Below are positions 15,145-23,339 of a stretch of 33,347 bases of DNA, one piece after another. The translations under genes were made by a program, and so were the position numbers. How positions within the stretch are numbered: the stretch's first letter is position 1; the number at the start of each line of letters is the position of its first letter. Source of the stretch: Kiritimatiellia bacterium (GTDB lineage: Bacteria; Verrucomicrobiota; Kiritimatiellia; RFP12; UBA1067); contig JAGBZQ010000123.1 in the NCBI GenBank assembly GCA_017628165.1, positions 1 to 33,347 of the forward strand, given 5' to 3'. Under the pieces are notes generated by a model. The model was not told the origin of the DNA. It was given only the letters and a program-made list of their open reading frames with translations, and searched no databases.

Positions 15145-15347
15145 CGGAGGGGTTTTTGCAATTGGCGGCGGAGATTTTTGAATGCCCCCGCGAGGCGCTC
15201 TCGCTTTCAACGCGCCGCGGCAGCATTCCCGGGTGGGATAGCGTCAATCATCTTCGGCTTGTGATGGAGACGGAAAGGCGCTTTGGCGTAAAATACACTC
15301 TCGAGCAGATACCTCAGCTTGAGACGCTTGGTGATTTCACGGTTTAA
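15141..15347 (+). CDS. Acyl-carrier-like protein
   Basis: A 68-residue protein with the four-helix carrier-protein pattern. The phosphopantetheine site reads GWDSVNHLRLV, with S34 as the attachment serine; the common DSL triplet is DSV here. Conserved neighbours are WDS and the helix-2 end VMETERRFGVKYTLEQI. It is a little short compared with fatty-acid ACP (75-80), like specialised carrier proteins of exopolysaccharide, D-alanyl or O-acyl transfer systems. It overlaps the membrane-protein gene by 4 nt, with GGAG 7 nt upstream of its start. No fab genes are nearby, so a dedicated role with the membrane protein is more likely than bulk fatty-acid synthesis (inference). Confidence 0.82.
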   Translation: MTEGFLQLAAEIFECPREALSLSTRRGSIPGWDSVNHLRLVMETERRFGVKYTLEQIPQLETLGDFTV

Positions 15348-15358
15348 GAGGAGATGAT

Positions 15359-16450
15359 ATGGCGGAGATCTTAGAGTTTCCTGGATTTATAGATGTGCAT
15401 GTCCACTTTCGCGATCCCGGTATTCCGGAGGCTGAGACTACGGCGAGTGGTCTTGCATCCGCCGCGCGCGGCGGCTTCGGCGCGGTAGTGACGATGCCGA
15501 ACACTTTGCCTGCCTGCGATTCTGTGGAACTGCTCGATTATCAGCGCAAGATTCCGTCTCCTGTTGCGCTTTATCCGTCTGTTGCAATCACGAAGGGCCG
15601 CAATGGCAAGGAGCTTGTGGATATGGAGGCGCTTGCGGAAAAGGGCGCGGCATTCTTTACAGATGACGGAAGCTATGTGTCTGACGATAAGCTGATGGAA
15701 GAGGCCATGTTCCGAGCGGCAAAGCTTGGAATGTGCGTAGCGGATCATGCGCTTGATCCGAGAATAGTAGGCTCTGGTGTGATTCGCGATTGTCCCCTCG
15801 CCCGCCGCGCTGGTCTTGCCGTTATTCCGGCGAGTGCGGAGACGGAGGCGATCAGGCGCGATATTTCAGTCTGCCGCACCACGGGATGCGCTCTTCATAT
15901 CCAGCATATTTCAACAGCCGAGGGAGTTGCTCTTGTGGCGGCCGCTCAGCGTGAGGGGCTTCCCGTGACCGCCGAGGCTACGCCTCATCATCTTCTTTTT
16001 GCCTGCGATGAACTTGAGATGGATGATGCAAACTTTAAGATGGCTCCGCCTCTCGGCACGAAGGAGGATCGCTGTGAGCTCCGCAAGGCCGTTAAGGAAG
16101 GCTCTCTCATGTTTGCTACAGACCACGCTCCACATCCTGCGCGGACGAAGACGGTGGGTTTCGCCAGGTCTGCCAACGGAATTATCGGGCTTGAGATTGC
16201 GGTGGCCTCCACTTATTCGGTGATGGTGCTTGAGGAGGGGATGGATGTTGACGCATGGGCGAGGGCATGGTGGGAGATGCCGCGCAAGGTGCTTTCTAAG
16301 GCTGTGCTGAGCGATCTTGATCGCCTGCGTCCGGTCACGCGCGTCACTGCAGGTGAGGTCAAGCGCACGGATGTTTCTTCATTCGCATCGCTTTCTCGCA
16401 ACTGCCCTTACGATGGCATGGAGTTTGACGGATGGCCTCAGGCGCGGTGA
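15359..16450 (+). CDS. pyrC: Dihydroorotase-type amidohydrolase, barrel only
   Basis: A 363-residue class I dihydroorotase of the amidohydrolase superfamily; it cyclises carbamoyl aspartate to dihydroorotate in pyrimidine synthesis. Metal and catalytic motifs: DVHVHFRDPG (H14, H16), MPNT, FTDDG (Asp in place of a carboxylated lysine, as in bacterial type I enzymes), VADHA, IQHIST, TAEATPHHL, FKMAPPL and FATDHAPH. Typical enzymes have ~420-430 residues. Here the N-terminal beta-strand segment is missing (PGFIDVHVH starts at residue 8), and the C-terminus stops just after PYDGMEFDGWP, before the usual final strands. AGGAG (15349-15353) fixes the start. It could alternatively be a related cyclic amidohydrolase such as allantoinase or hydantoinase, but the motifs favour PyrC. 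Confidence 0.88.
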   Translation: MAEILEFPGFIDVHVHFRDPGIPEAETTASGLASAARGGFGAVVTMPNTLPACDSVELLDYQRKIPSPVALYPSVAITKGRNGKELVDMEALAEKGAAFFTDDGSYVSDDKLMEEAMFRAAKLGMCVADHALDPRIVGSGVIRDCPLARRAGLAVIPASAETEAIRRDISVCRTTGCALHIQHISTAEGVALVAAAQREGLPVTAEATPHHLLFACDELEMDDANFKMAPPLGTKEDRCELRKAVKEGSLMFATDHAPHPARTKTVGFARSANGIIGLEIAVASTYSVMVLEEGMDVDAWARAWWEMPRKVLSKAVLSDLDRLRPVTRVTAGEVKRTDVSSFASLSRNCPYDGMEFDGWPQAR

Positions 16451-16461
16451 TTTTCAGAGAA

Positions 16462-16468
16462 AGTGAGG
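16462..16468 (+). promoter_or_regulatory. Shine-Dalgarno site deciding the punA start
   Basis: AGTGAGG lies 7 nt before the ATG at 16476; the GTG at 16473 and the ATG at 16482 are less well placed. Confidence 0.55.
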
Positions 16469-16475
16469 TGTTGTG

Positions 16476-17294
16476 ATGAATATGGAGTTTTTTGACAATG
16501 CGGCACAGTGCTTTCCCGACGCGTGCTTTACGCGCCCTGTGGATGTGGGCTTTGTTCTGGGAAGCGGCTGGAGCGATGCGCTTGAGATGGATGAAATCAT
16601 CACCCGCATTTCCTACGGGGACATCCCAGGGCTTGGGGCGTCGACGGTGAAGGGCCATGCTGGCGAGTTCATTCTCTACAGGCGCGGTTCTATGCGAATT
16701 GCCGCATGGTGCGGCAGACGCCATTATTACGAGGAGGGGCGCTGGGAGAATGTGGTTCTGCCCGTGGAGATGCTTCGCAGGATGGGATGTTCCACGCTCG
16801 TGCTTACAAATGCTTCTGGCGGCATCAATCCCGCTCTTAGGCCCGGAGATTTTGTAATCATAAGGGATCATTTGAATTTAGCCGGGATAAATCCGCTTAT
16901 CGGGCCTCACCGTCCCGAGTGGGGGGAGCGTTTCCCGGATATGACCGAGGTTTATACGCGAAGACTCGCAGAGCTTATGCACGCAAGCGCGAACCGCCTG
17001 AGCTTAAGGGCTATGGACGGGGTGTATGCTTATACCACCGGCCCGCTGTATGAAACGCCCGCGGAAATCATGGCATACAAGGCGCAGGGCGCAGACGTCG
17101 TGGGAATGTCCACGGTTCCTGAGGCCGTCTTCGCCAAGGCTTGCGGGATGAAGATTGCAGGGCTCTCTCTCGTCACGAATCTTGCGGCTGGAATTTCGCG
17201 TCAGGCACTTGACCATGCAGAAGTCGTCGGTGCGGCGGCGGAGGCCAAACCGCGCATGAAGGCGCTCTTCGAGAACTTTCTTTCAAGGTTGTGA
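16476..17294 (+). CDS. punA: Purine nucleoside phosphorylase (trimeric type)
   Basis: A 272-residue phosphorylase that splits inosine/guanosine with phosphate into base and ribose-1-phosphate (purine salvage). Motifs of the low-mass trimeric class: VLGSGW (S30), KGHAGEF (H61), GRRHYYEEG (H83), LTNASGGIN, IRDHLNLAG, GPLYETPAE (E193), DVVGMSTVPEA and VTNLAAG (N235). The Glu/Asn pair at the base site matches the 6-oxopurine-specific enzymes. Length is normal. It follows the dihydroorotase by 25 nt, and its stop overlaps the GTG start of xerD (GTGA). Together with pyrC it makes a small nucleotide-metabolism unit inside the V-ATPase transcript. Confidence 0.93.
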   Translation: MNMEFFDNAAQCFPDACFTRPVDVGFVLGSGWSDALEMDEIITRISYGDIPGLGASTVKGHAGEFILYRRGSMRIAAWCGRRHYYEEGRWENVVLPVEMLRRMGCSTLVLTNASGGINPALRPGDFVIIRDHLNLAGINPLIGPHRPEWGERFPDMTEVYTRRLAELMHASANRLSLRAMDGVYAYTTGPLYETPAEIMAYKAQGADVVGMSTVPEAVFAKACGMKIAGLSLVTNLAAGISRQALDHAEVVGAAAEAKPRMKALFENFLSRL

Positions 17295-18187
17295 TTTTCG
17301 AAGAAGAGATCGCCTCTTTTGTGTCGGCATTGCGCTATGAACGCGCAATGTCCGAAAATACTTGCGAATCGTATGAGCGGGATGTCGTGAATTTCGCGGC
17401 ATATATGAAGCTCGCCGGCGCTGATGGCGCAAGTGTGGTGGATCGTTCTGATATTGACGGCTATTTTCAGGCTGAGCGCGAGCGCAAGATGGCTTCCTCC
17501 ACGCGTGCGCGTAGGCTTATTGCGTTGAAACTCTTTTTTCGTCATCTCGTTGAGCGTAAGATCATATCTGAAAATCCGATGGAGGTTGTGGCGCGTCCGA
17601 AGAAGGCGCGAATTCTGCCGCGAATTCTTGCAGAGGATGAAGTGGCGGAGATGCTCGATTCGGTGGGGGTGGATACGCCGCGCGATCTGCGTGACAGAGC
17701 TCTTTTAGAGGTTATGTACGGATGTGGCCTTAGAGTTAGTGAGGTGTGTCAGCTGAGTGTTTCTGACGTCGTCTCAGACGGCGAGCTTTTGCGTGTTATA
17801 GGAAAAGGCTTCAAGGAACGGCTTATCCCAATCGGTGTTGCCGCGGGGCGCGTGCTCGCCGAGTATCTCGCGTGCGGGCGCGGCGCATTTGCCAGAGACG
17901 ACAGGCGAACGGAGTTTTTTCTTACGCGTCTTGGAAAGCCTTTTACGCGCCAGGGCATATTCAAGGTTGTGCGCGAGCGCGCTGCCGCCGTAGGGATTGC
18001 GCCCGGGCGGATCTCGCCGCACGTCCTGCGCCATTGTTTCGCATCGCACATGCTCAGGCACGGGGCTGATATCCGCGCAATACAGGAGATGCTTGGACAT
18101 GCCGACATCGGCACTACGCAAGTTTATACGCACGTTGATACGAAGCGTTTTGGAGAAATACATCGCCGTTATCACCCACGCGGATGA
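17291..18187 (+). CDS. xerD: Tyrosine recombinase XerC/XerD family
   Basis: A 298-residue recombinase resolving chromosome dimers at dif with FtsK. Residues 1-~90 form the SAM-like core-binding domain (SENTCESYERDVVNF); the catalytic domain follows. All active-site residues are present: R148 (GCGLRVSEV), K172 (GKGFKER), H244 and R247 (HVLRH), H270 (LGHADIGTT) and nucleophile Y279. Size and architecture fit the housekeeping XerC/D group rather than phage or integron integrases. It starts with GTG inside the punA stop (GTGA), so it is translationally coupled. XerD is favoured over XerC only by general resemblance. I found no convincing dif site. Confidence 0.88.
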   Translation: MIFEEEIASFVSALRYERAMSENTCESYERDVVNFAAYMKLAGADGASVVDRSDIDGYFQAERERKMASSTRARRLIALKLFFRHLVERKIISENPMEVVARPKKARILPRILAEDEVAEMLDSVGVDTPRDLRDRALLEVMYGCGLRVSEVCQLSVSDVVSDGELLRVIGKGFKERLIPIGVAAGRVLAEYLACGRGAFARDDRRTEFFLTRLGKPFTRQGIFKVVRERAAAVGIAPGRISPHVLRHCFASHMLRHGADIRAIQEMLGHADIGTTQVYTHVDTKRFGEIHRRYHPRG

Positions 18188-18192
18188 TTTTT

Positions 18193-18200
18193 GGTATAAT
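18193..18200 (+). promoter_or_regulatory. Extended -10 promoter of valS
   Basis: TTGGTATAAT ends at 18200, with TGG just before TATAAT. No good -35 is seen. It leaves a leader of ~23-30 nt before the valS ATG, with no T-box. Confidence 0.65.
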
Positions 18201-18232
18201 ATTCGTTCAAACAGAAAATTCAATAAACTATG

Positions 18233-20944
18233 ATGGATAAGCATTATGACGCCAAGGCCGCGGAGGCCAAGTGGTATCCCTTTTGGGAAAACAGCGGATT
18301 TTTTCACCAGGAACCCGGCAAGGGCGAGCCGTACAGTGTGGTCATCCCCCCGCCGAACGTGACTGGTATTCTTCACATGGGCCACGCGCTCAACCAGACG
18401 ATTCAGGATATTCTCGTCAGGTGGCGCCGCATGCAGGGCAAGAATACGCTTTGGCTTCCTGGTACGGATCATGCCGGCATCGCTACTCAGAATGTTGTCG
18501 AGAAGGCGCTCCGCAAGGAGGGTAAGCGCCGTCAGGATCTTGGCCGCGAAGCGTTTGTCGAGCGCGTCTGGGACTGGAAGAAACAGTACGGCGGCACGAT
18601 TGTTCATCAGCAGAGGATGCTTGGCAATTCCACGGATTGGCAGCGCGAGCGCTTCACCCTCGATGAGGGGTGCTCGAAGGCTGTCGCGAAGGTCTTTACT
18701 CAGCTTTATAACGAGGGTTTGATTTACAAGGGTAATTACATTGTAAACTGGTGCCCGCGTTGCGGAACGGCTCTTGCTAACGACGAAGTCGAGCATGAGG
18801 CGAATCACGGTCATCTTTGGTATGTTCGTTATCCTGTTGCCGGAAGCGCTCTCGGCGTCAAGGGAGAGTTGAACAAGGACTATATCTGTGTTGCAACGAC
18901 ACGCCCCGAAACGCTTCCTGGCGATACGGCGGTGGCTGTAAATCCCACGGACGAGCGCTTTGCCGCGATTGTGGGTAAGAATGTCGTTCTGCCCCTTACC
19001 GGGCGTGAGATTCCCGTTCTTGCCGATGATTATGTCGAGAAGGCGTTCGGCACCGGTATCGTCAAGATTACGCCTGCGCATGACCCGAACGACTTCCTCG
19101 TCGGTAAGCGCCACGGGCTTGAAGAGGTCAATATCATGACCGATGACGGCCACATGAACGAACTTGCCGGGGAGAAGTATTGCGGCATGGATCGTTTCGA
19201 GTGCCGCAAGGCGCTTCTCGCCGATCTCGAAGAGGGCGGCTATCTTGATCATGTTGAGGATTATGATAATCAGGTTGGCCATTGCTACCGCTGTCATGAT
19301 GTCGTGGAGTCGCGTCTTTCCAAGCAGTGGTTCGTGAAGATGAAGCCGCTTGCCGTGCCTGCGATTGCGGCGGTGAGGTCGGGTGAAGTCAAGTTCGTCC
19401 CGGATCGCTGGAGCAAGATCTACTTCAACTGGATGGAAAACATTCAGGATTGGTGCATTTCCCGTCAGCTCTGGTGGGGGCACAGGATCCCAGCATACTC
19501 GCTTCGCGAGAGCGCTGGTATCAGTGAAGAGTTAAAAGTTAAGAGTGACGAGTTGGTGTTTGTGGCTGAGACGGCTGAAGAGGCTCTTGAAAAAGCCAAG
19601 GCAAAGACCGGCAATGCCGCTTTGACCCTTGCCGATCTTGAGCAGGATCCCGATGTTCTTGATACGTGGTTCAGCTCGTGGCTTTGGCCGTTCTCCACGC
19701 TCGGCTGGCCGGAAAATACGGCGGATCTTGAGAAGTTTTATCCCACAAGCGATCTCGTGACCGCTCAGGATATTATTTTCTTCTGGGTTGCCCGCATGAT
19801 GATGGCCGGTATTCACTTTATGGGTAAGCCGCCATTCAAGAATATCGTCATTCATGGCATCGTTCGCGCGGCGGACGGCTCGAAGATGTCTAAATCGAAG
19901 GGAAATTCTCTCGACCCGCTTGAGCTTATCGATGCTTATTCCGCTGATGCGCTGCGCTTCTCCATCGCGCTTATCACTTCGCTTGAGTGCGATACGAAGG
20001 TGAACAAGGAGAAGTTCGAAATCGGCCGCAATTTCTGCACAAAGATATGGAACGCTGCGCGTTTTATAGAGATGCAGGAGGCGAACATTCCCGAAAAGAA
20101 GACGATCGCGGACATATCCGATCTTACCGCTGACGAGAAGCACATTCTTTGGGCCACCGATCTTGCGTGCCGCAAGATCGGTGAGATACTGGAGAATTAC
20201 CGCATTCAGGACGGCGCTCTTGCGGTTTATGATTTCTTCTGGACGCAGATCTGCGACTGGTATGTGGAATATGCGAAGGATGCTCCCGACAAGGCGCGTG
20301 CGTTTGCGATTCTGCGTGATGTATTCTACAAGGCCCTCAGACTTCTTCATCCCTATATGCCGTTCATCACGGAGGAAGTTTCGCATGCTCTTGGATATCT
20401 CAAGGAAGATGAGTCCGTCATGCTCGCCAAGTTTCCCGAGGGATATTCGCAGGAGGAGAAGTCCGCGTGGGGGCTTAGCGCTGAAATTTACGAGTTTGTC
20501 AACGCCAAGCGTGAGGCGATCACGGCTCTTCGCGCTCTTCGCGCCGAGTACAAGGTTTCGCCCGCGGCATTCGTCAAAGTCACTCTTGCAACAGACGATG
20601 CGGCCGCCTCCGGCGAGGTGGAGTCTCTTAAGAAGGCGATGCGCGCAGAGACGATCGACTTCGTGGCTTCTGGCGCTGATCTCCCTATGCCGTCCAAGAT
20701 TACCAAGTTCGCGACCGTGTATCTCTCGCTCGACGGGCTTGTGGACAAGGCGGCGGAATCCAAGCGTATCACAGCCGAGCTTGCCAAGCTCGCGGGATTC
20801 ATCAAGGCGTCCGAGGCGAAGCTTTCAAATGAAAGCTTTGTGGCAAATGCGCCGGAGGCGATCGTGGCCGAGGCCCGCCGCAAGCTCGCCGACAACAAGG
20901 AAAAGGCGGCTCAGCTCGAAAAGCTGCTGCGTCTTTTTGCGTAA
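18233..20944 (+). CDS. valS: Valyl-tRNA synthetase
   Basis: A 903-residue class I synthetase charging tRNA-Val. The catalytic Rossmann fold has PPPNVTGILHMGHALN with the HIGH-type motif H48-M-G-H; the CP1 editing domain lies around residues 210-390; WCISRQLWWGHRIPAY, DVLDTWFSSWLWPFSTLGWPE and KMSKSKGN (from K551) follow. The anticodon-binding domain and a C-terminal coiled coil (SKRITAELAKLAGFIKASEA) complete the usual layout. The tandem ATGs at 18230 and 18233 cannot be separated by Shine-Dalgarno evidence. An AT-rich patch at 19524-19556 seems to add about 12 residues (EELKVKSDELV region) to a surface loop. ruvA follows after 2 nt. Confidence 0.96.
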   Translation: MDKHYDAKAAEAKWYPFWENSGFFHQEPGKGEPYSVVIPPPNVTGILHMGHALNQTIQDILVRWRRMQGKNTLWLPGTDHAGIATQNVVEKALRKEGKRRQDLGREAFVERVWDWKKQYGGTIVHQQRMLGNSTDWQRERFTLDEGCSKAVAKVFTQLYNEGLIYKGNYIVNWCPRCGTALANDEVEHEANHGHLWYVRYPVAGSALGVKGELNKDYICVATTRPETLPGDTAVAVNPTDERFAAIVGKNVVLPLTGREIPVLADDYVEKAFGTGIVKITPAHDPNDFLVGKRHGLEEVNIMTDDGHMNELAGEKYCGMDRFECRKALLADLEEGGYLDHVEDYDNQVGHCYRCHDVVESRLSKQWFVKMKPLAVPAIAAVRSGEVKFVPDRWSKIYFNWMENIQDWCISRQLWWGHRIPAYSLRESAGISEELKVKSDELVFVAETAEEALEKAKAKTGNAALTLADLEQDPDVLDTWFSSWLWPFSTLGWPENTADLEKFYPTSDLVTAQDIIFFWVARMMMAGIHFMGKPPFKNIVIHGIVRAADGSKMSKSKGNSLDPLELIDAYSADALRFSIALITSLECDTKVNKEKFEIGRNFCTKIWNAARFIEMQEANIPEKKTIADISDLTADEKHILWATDLACRKIGEILENYRIQDGALAVYDFFWTQICDWYVEYAKDAPDKARAFAILRDVFYKALRLLHPYMPFITEEVSHALGYLKEDESVMLAKFPEGYSQEEKSAWGLSAEIYEFVNAKREAITALRALRAEYKVSPAAFVKVTLATDDAAASGEVESLKKAMRAETIDFVASGADLPMPSKITKFATVYLSLDGLVDKAAESKRITAELAKLAGFIKASEAKLSNESFVANAPEAIVAEARRKLADNKEKAAQLEKLLRLFA
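19524..19556 (+). other. AT-rich in-frame insertion inside valS
   Basis: The stretch from GTGAAGAGTTAAAAG to GACGAGTTGG is purine-rich and AT-rich, with internal near-repeats of GAAGAGTT, AAAAGTT and GACGAGTT, unlike the GC-rich, C-ending codons around it. It encodes EELKVKSDEL in a loop that is shorter by about 12 residues in E. coli ValRS (recalled alignment). It may be a small inserted repeat element; no second copy is visible here. Confidence 0.4.
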
Positions 20945-20946
20945 CG

Positions 20947-21549
20947 ATGATCGCATATATCCGAGGAACGCTTGCCGCAAAGGACTTCGACAAGGTTGTT
21001 GTCGAAGCCGCTGGAGTGGGATATGAGCTTTTTATATCTCTTTCCACTTATGACAAGCTTCCTCGGGAGGGCGAGGAGGTGAAGCTTCTCGCCTGGCATT
21101 GCGTTCGCGAGGACGATGAGATCCTGTTCGGTTTTGCCGCGAAAGAGGAGCGCGAGATGTTCCTCAAGCTTACGCAAGTAAGCGGAGTTGGACCCAAGAT
21201 TGCGCTTGCCATACTTTCCGGGACTTCGATTGGCGAGCTTTCGCTTGCGATTGCAAGCGGCAACGCCAAGCTCATTGCGTCTGTGAAGGGGGTTGGCAAA
21301 AAGACGGCAGAGAAGATTTGCGTGGAGCTTAAGGACAAGGTCAACGCCATTGCCGCTCTTGCCGCAGCTTCAAAGGGTGTGCGCGATGACGGCAGGTCTC
21401 TTATTGCGCGCGATGCTATCTTGGCTCTTTCCGCACTTGGTTTCGGTGAAGAAGTGGCCAATAAGATGGTGGCCTCTGCCATTGCCGATAACCCGCAGGC
21501 GGCTGACGTGGAGAGCATAATCCGCAAGGCTCTTTCGAAGAAGGGGTGA
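20947..21549 (+). CDS. ruvA: Holliday junction branch-migration protein RuvA
   Basis: A 200-residue protein, normal for RuvA, which binds four-way junctions as a tetramer and loads the RuvB motor. The N-terminal OB fold begins MIAYIRGTLAAKDFDKVVVE with GVGYELFIS; the central helix-hairpin-helix pair reads LTQVSGVGPKIALAIL and SVKGVGKKTAEKICVEL; a C-terminal three-helix domain (SALGFGEEVANKMV) contacts RuvB. It follows valS after 2 nt with weak ribosome-site signals, so it is probably coupled. RuvB is not in this window; RuvC is ~8.4 kb downstream in a different operon. Confidence 0.95.
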   Translation: MIAYIRGTLAAKDFDKVVVEAAGVGYELFISLSTYDKLPREGEEVKLLAWHCVREDDEILFGFAAKEEREMFLKLTQVSGVGPKIALAILSGTSIGELSLAIASGNAKLIASVKGVGKKTAEKICVELKDKVNAIAALAAASKGVRDDGRSLIARDAILALSALGFGEEVANKMVASAIADNPQAADVESIIRKALSKKG

Positions 21550-21575
21550 CAAATACGGGATAAATGTGATAGAAT
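21546..21575 (+). promoter_or_regulatory. Promoter of ribH-pfp-mazG-ispH
   Basis: GTGACA (21546-21551, overlapping the ruvA stop), an 18-bp spacer, and TAGAAT (21570-21575) preceded by TGA (extended -10). The leader is ~27 nt, with GAAGGA 6 nt before the ribH ATG. No FMN riboswitch fits in the 59-bp gap. Confidence 0.6.
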
Positions 21576-21608
21576 ATTTCAAATTTTGAATAAATAGAAG
21601 GATGAATT

Positions 21609-22067
21609 ATGAAGGAAATATCTGGTGCTTTGACTGCTGACGGATGCAAGATCGCTCTTGTGGTTAGTCGATTCAACAGTTTCTTGACCGAGCAGCTTGT
21701 GAAGGGTGCTGTTGATGCATTTGTGCGTCTTGGCGGCGATGAGAAAAACCTCATCCTTGTGCGCGTTCCCGGCGCGTATGAGATTCCGATTGTTGCAGAT
21801 CGTCTCGCTGCAAGCGGGGTTGATGCCGTAGTGTGCCTCGGTGCCGTGGTGCAGGGAGCCACTTCGCATGCTCAGCTCATCAATACGGCTACGGCTGAGG
21901 CTTTTAGCCGCATTTCACTTAAGCGCGGAGTTCCTGTTCTCGATGGCGTCGTGAGCGCCGAAACGCTTGAGCAGGCGGTTGAGCGCTGCGGCACGAAGCA
22001 GGGCAACAAGGGCTTTTCCGTAATGCAGGCTGCAATTGAAATGGTGAACGTCCTCAAGAAGATTTAA
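21609..22067 (+). CDS. ribH: 6,7-dimethyl-8-ribityllumazine synthase
   Basis: A 152-residue lumazine synthase, the penultimate riboflavin enzyme; it joins the ribityl-aminopyrimidine to dihydroxybutanone phosphate and usually forms a 60-mer or pentamer. Motifs: SRFNSFLTEQLVKGA (F22, N23 substrate contacts), VRVPGAYEIP, CLGAVVQGATSHAQLI (catalytic H87), and the C-terminal phosphate-binding ERCGTKQGNKG (R126, K130). Two positions are less usual: GAVVQGATSH where many have VIRG-x-TxH, and DGVVSAETLEQ where FGVLT is common. It is first in its operon, with a good Shine-Dalgarno site. No other rib genes are nearby. Confidence 0.92.
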   Translation: MKEISGALTADGCKIALVVSRFNSFLTEQLVKGAVDAFVRLGGDEKNLILVRVPGAYEIPIVADRLAASGVDAVVCLGAVVQGATSHAQLINTATAEAFSRISLKRGVPVLDGVVSAETLEQAVERCGTKQGNKGFSVMQAAIEMVNVLKKI

Positions 22068-22096
22068 AAAATATTAAAGAAAGAGAGAAAATCAAA

Positions 22097-23329
22097 ATGG
22101 CTAAAGAAGTAAAGAAAGTAGCGTTCCTCACCGCAGGCGGTTTGGCGCCGTGCCTCAGTTCCTCGATCGGTTTCTTGATCGACGAGTACAACGCCAAGAC
22201 TCCGAACGTTGAGATGATCGGCTATATCAATGGATACATGGGGCTCCTCAAGGGTGAATCCATCCCTGTTACGCCCGAGGTCCGCAAGAATGCTCTTGTT
22301 CTCACTCGCCATGGCGGATCACCCATCGGCAACAGCCGCGTCAAGCTTACGAACGTCAAGGATTGTGTCAAGCGCGGTCTTGTCAAGGAGGGTGAAGATC
22401 CCCTTAAGGTGGCGGCCGATCAGCTCGTCAAGGATGGCGTTGATGTTCTCCACACCATCGGCGGTGATGATACGAACACTACGGCGGCGGACCTTGCCGC
22501 GTATCTCGCCACGAATAATTATCCGCTTATCGTCGTTGGGCTTCCCAAGACGATCGACAATGACGTCTTCCCGATCAAGCAGTCTCTTGGCGCTCTTACT
22601 GCCGCTGAGGAGGGTGCCAAGTTCTTCATGAATGTCGTCAAGGAGAATAGCGCCAATCCGCGCGCTCTTACGATTCATGAGGTTATGGGGCGCAACTGCG
22701 GCTGGCTCACCTATAAGACGGCTCAGTATTACCGTAAGATGCTCGGGCGCACGAAGTTCCTCCCCGAGTTCAATTTGACGCTCGCCCGTCAGGATGTTCA
22801 CGCTGTCTATGTCCCGGAGTCACGTATCGATTTCGAGTCGGAGGCTCAGCGCCTGAGCAAGATTATGGATACGGTAGACAGCGTCAACATCTTCGTCTCC
22901 GAGGGTGCCGGTGTTGCCGACATCATCAAGGAGATGGAGAAGCGCGGAGAGGTTGTTCCGCGTGACGCTTTCGGCCATCCGCGTCTTGATAAGGTTAATG
23001 TCGGGCAGTATGTCGGCAAGCGCTTCGGCGAGCTTCTTGGCGCAGAGAAGGTTCAGGTTTTCAAGTCTGGCTATTTTGCACGCGCTGCCGCTCCGAACAA
23101 GAAGGATTTGAGGCTTATTGAAAAGTGCGCCCGCAAGGCTGTGGAGTGCGCGCTCAATGGCGAGAGCGGCGTTGTCGGGCCTGATGAAGATCAGGGTGCC
23201 GTCATCCGCGCTTGCGAGTTCCCGCGCATCAAGGGCGGCAAGCCCTTCAATGTTCGCAAGGGTTCTTTCCGCAAGATGCTTTCTGAGATCGGCCAGCCCA
23301 ATCCCCGCAAAAAGCGCACCGTCAAGTAA
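22097..23329 (+). CDS. pfp: Pyrophosphate-dependent 6-phosphofructokinase
   Basis: A 410-residue group A phosphofructokinase that phosphorylates fructose-6-phosphate with PPi, reversibly. The donor site reads IGGDDTNTTAA (GGDD, 122-125), and the substrate site reads PKTIDND with K151. ATP-using enzymes have Gly at both variable places (GGDGS, PGTIDND); the Asp/Lys pair is the recognised PPi signature. MGRNCGWLT is the fructose-6-phosphate loop. It starts 29 nt after ribH with an AGAGAG-type ribosome site and precedes mazG by 10 nt. It links with glycogen synthase and the carboxyltransferase in a PPi-sparing fermentative metabolism (inference). Confidence 0.93.
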   Translation: MAKEVKKVAFLTAGGLAPCLSSSIGFLIDEYNAKTPNVEMIGYINGYMGLLKGESIPVTPEVRKNALVLTRHGGSPIGNSRVKLTNVKDCVKRGLVKEGEDPLKVAADQLVKDGVDVLHTIGGDDTNTTAADLAAYLATNNYPLIVVGLPKTIDNDVFPIKQSLGALTAAEEGAKFFMNVVKENSANPRALTIHEVMGRNCGWLTYKTAQYYRKMLGRTKFLPEFNLTLARQDVHAVYVPESRIDFESEAQRLSKIMDTVDSVNIFVSEGAGVADIIKEMEKRGEVVPRDAFGHPRLDKVNVGQYVGKRFGELLGAEKVQVFKSGYFARAAAPNKKDLRLIEKCARKAVECALNGESGVVGPDEDQGAVIRACEFPRIKGGKPFNVRKGSFRKMLSEIGQPNPRKKRTVK

Positions 23330-23339
23330 GGTTCTCGGT

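Noticed and set aside
18188..18232. T-box leader for valS
   Set aside because: The leader is ~30 nt, far too short, with no T-box sequence or terminator.
17200..18300. dif site near xerD
   Set aside because: No 28-bp imperfect palindrome with a plausible XerC/XerD half-site layout was seen.
17774..19483. 569-codon open frame on the minus strand
   Set aside because: It lies antisense to xerD and valS, which are certain. It has no recognisable motif, and its openness follows from the codon bias of the plus-strand genes.
21550..21608. FMN riboswitch before ribH
   Set aside because: The gap is only 59 bp and lacks the conserved RFN-element core.
23118..23339. Upstream extension of the mazG frame
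   Set aside because: It lies inside pfp in another frame; MazG homology starts at 23340.
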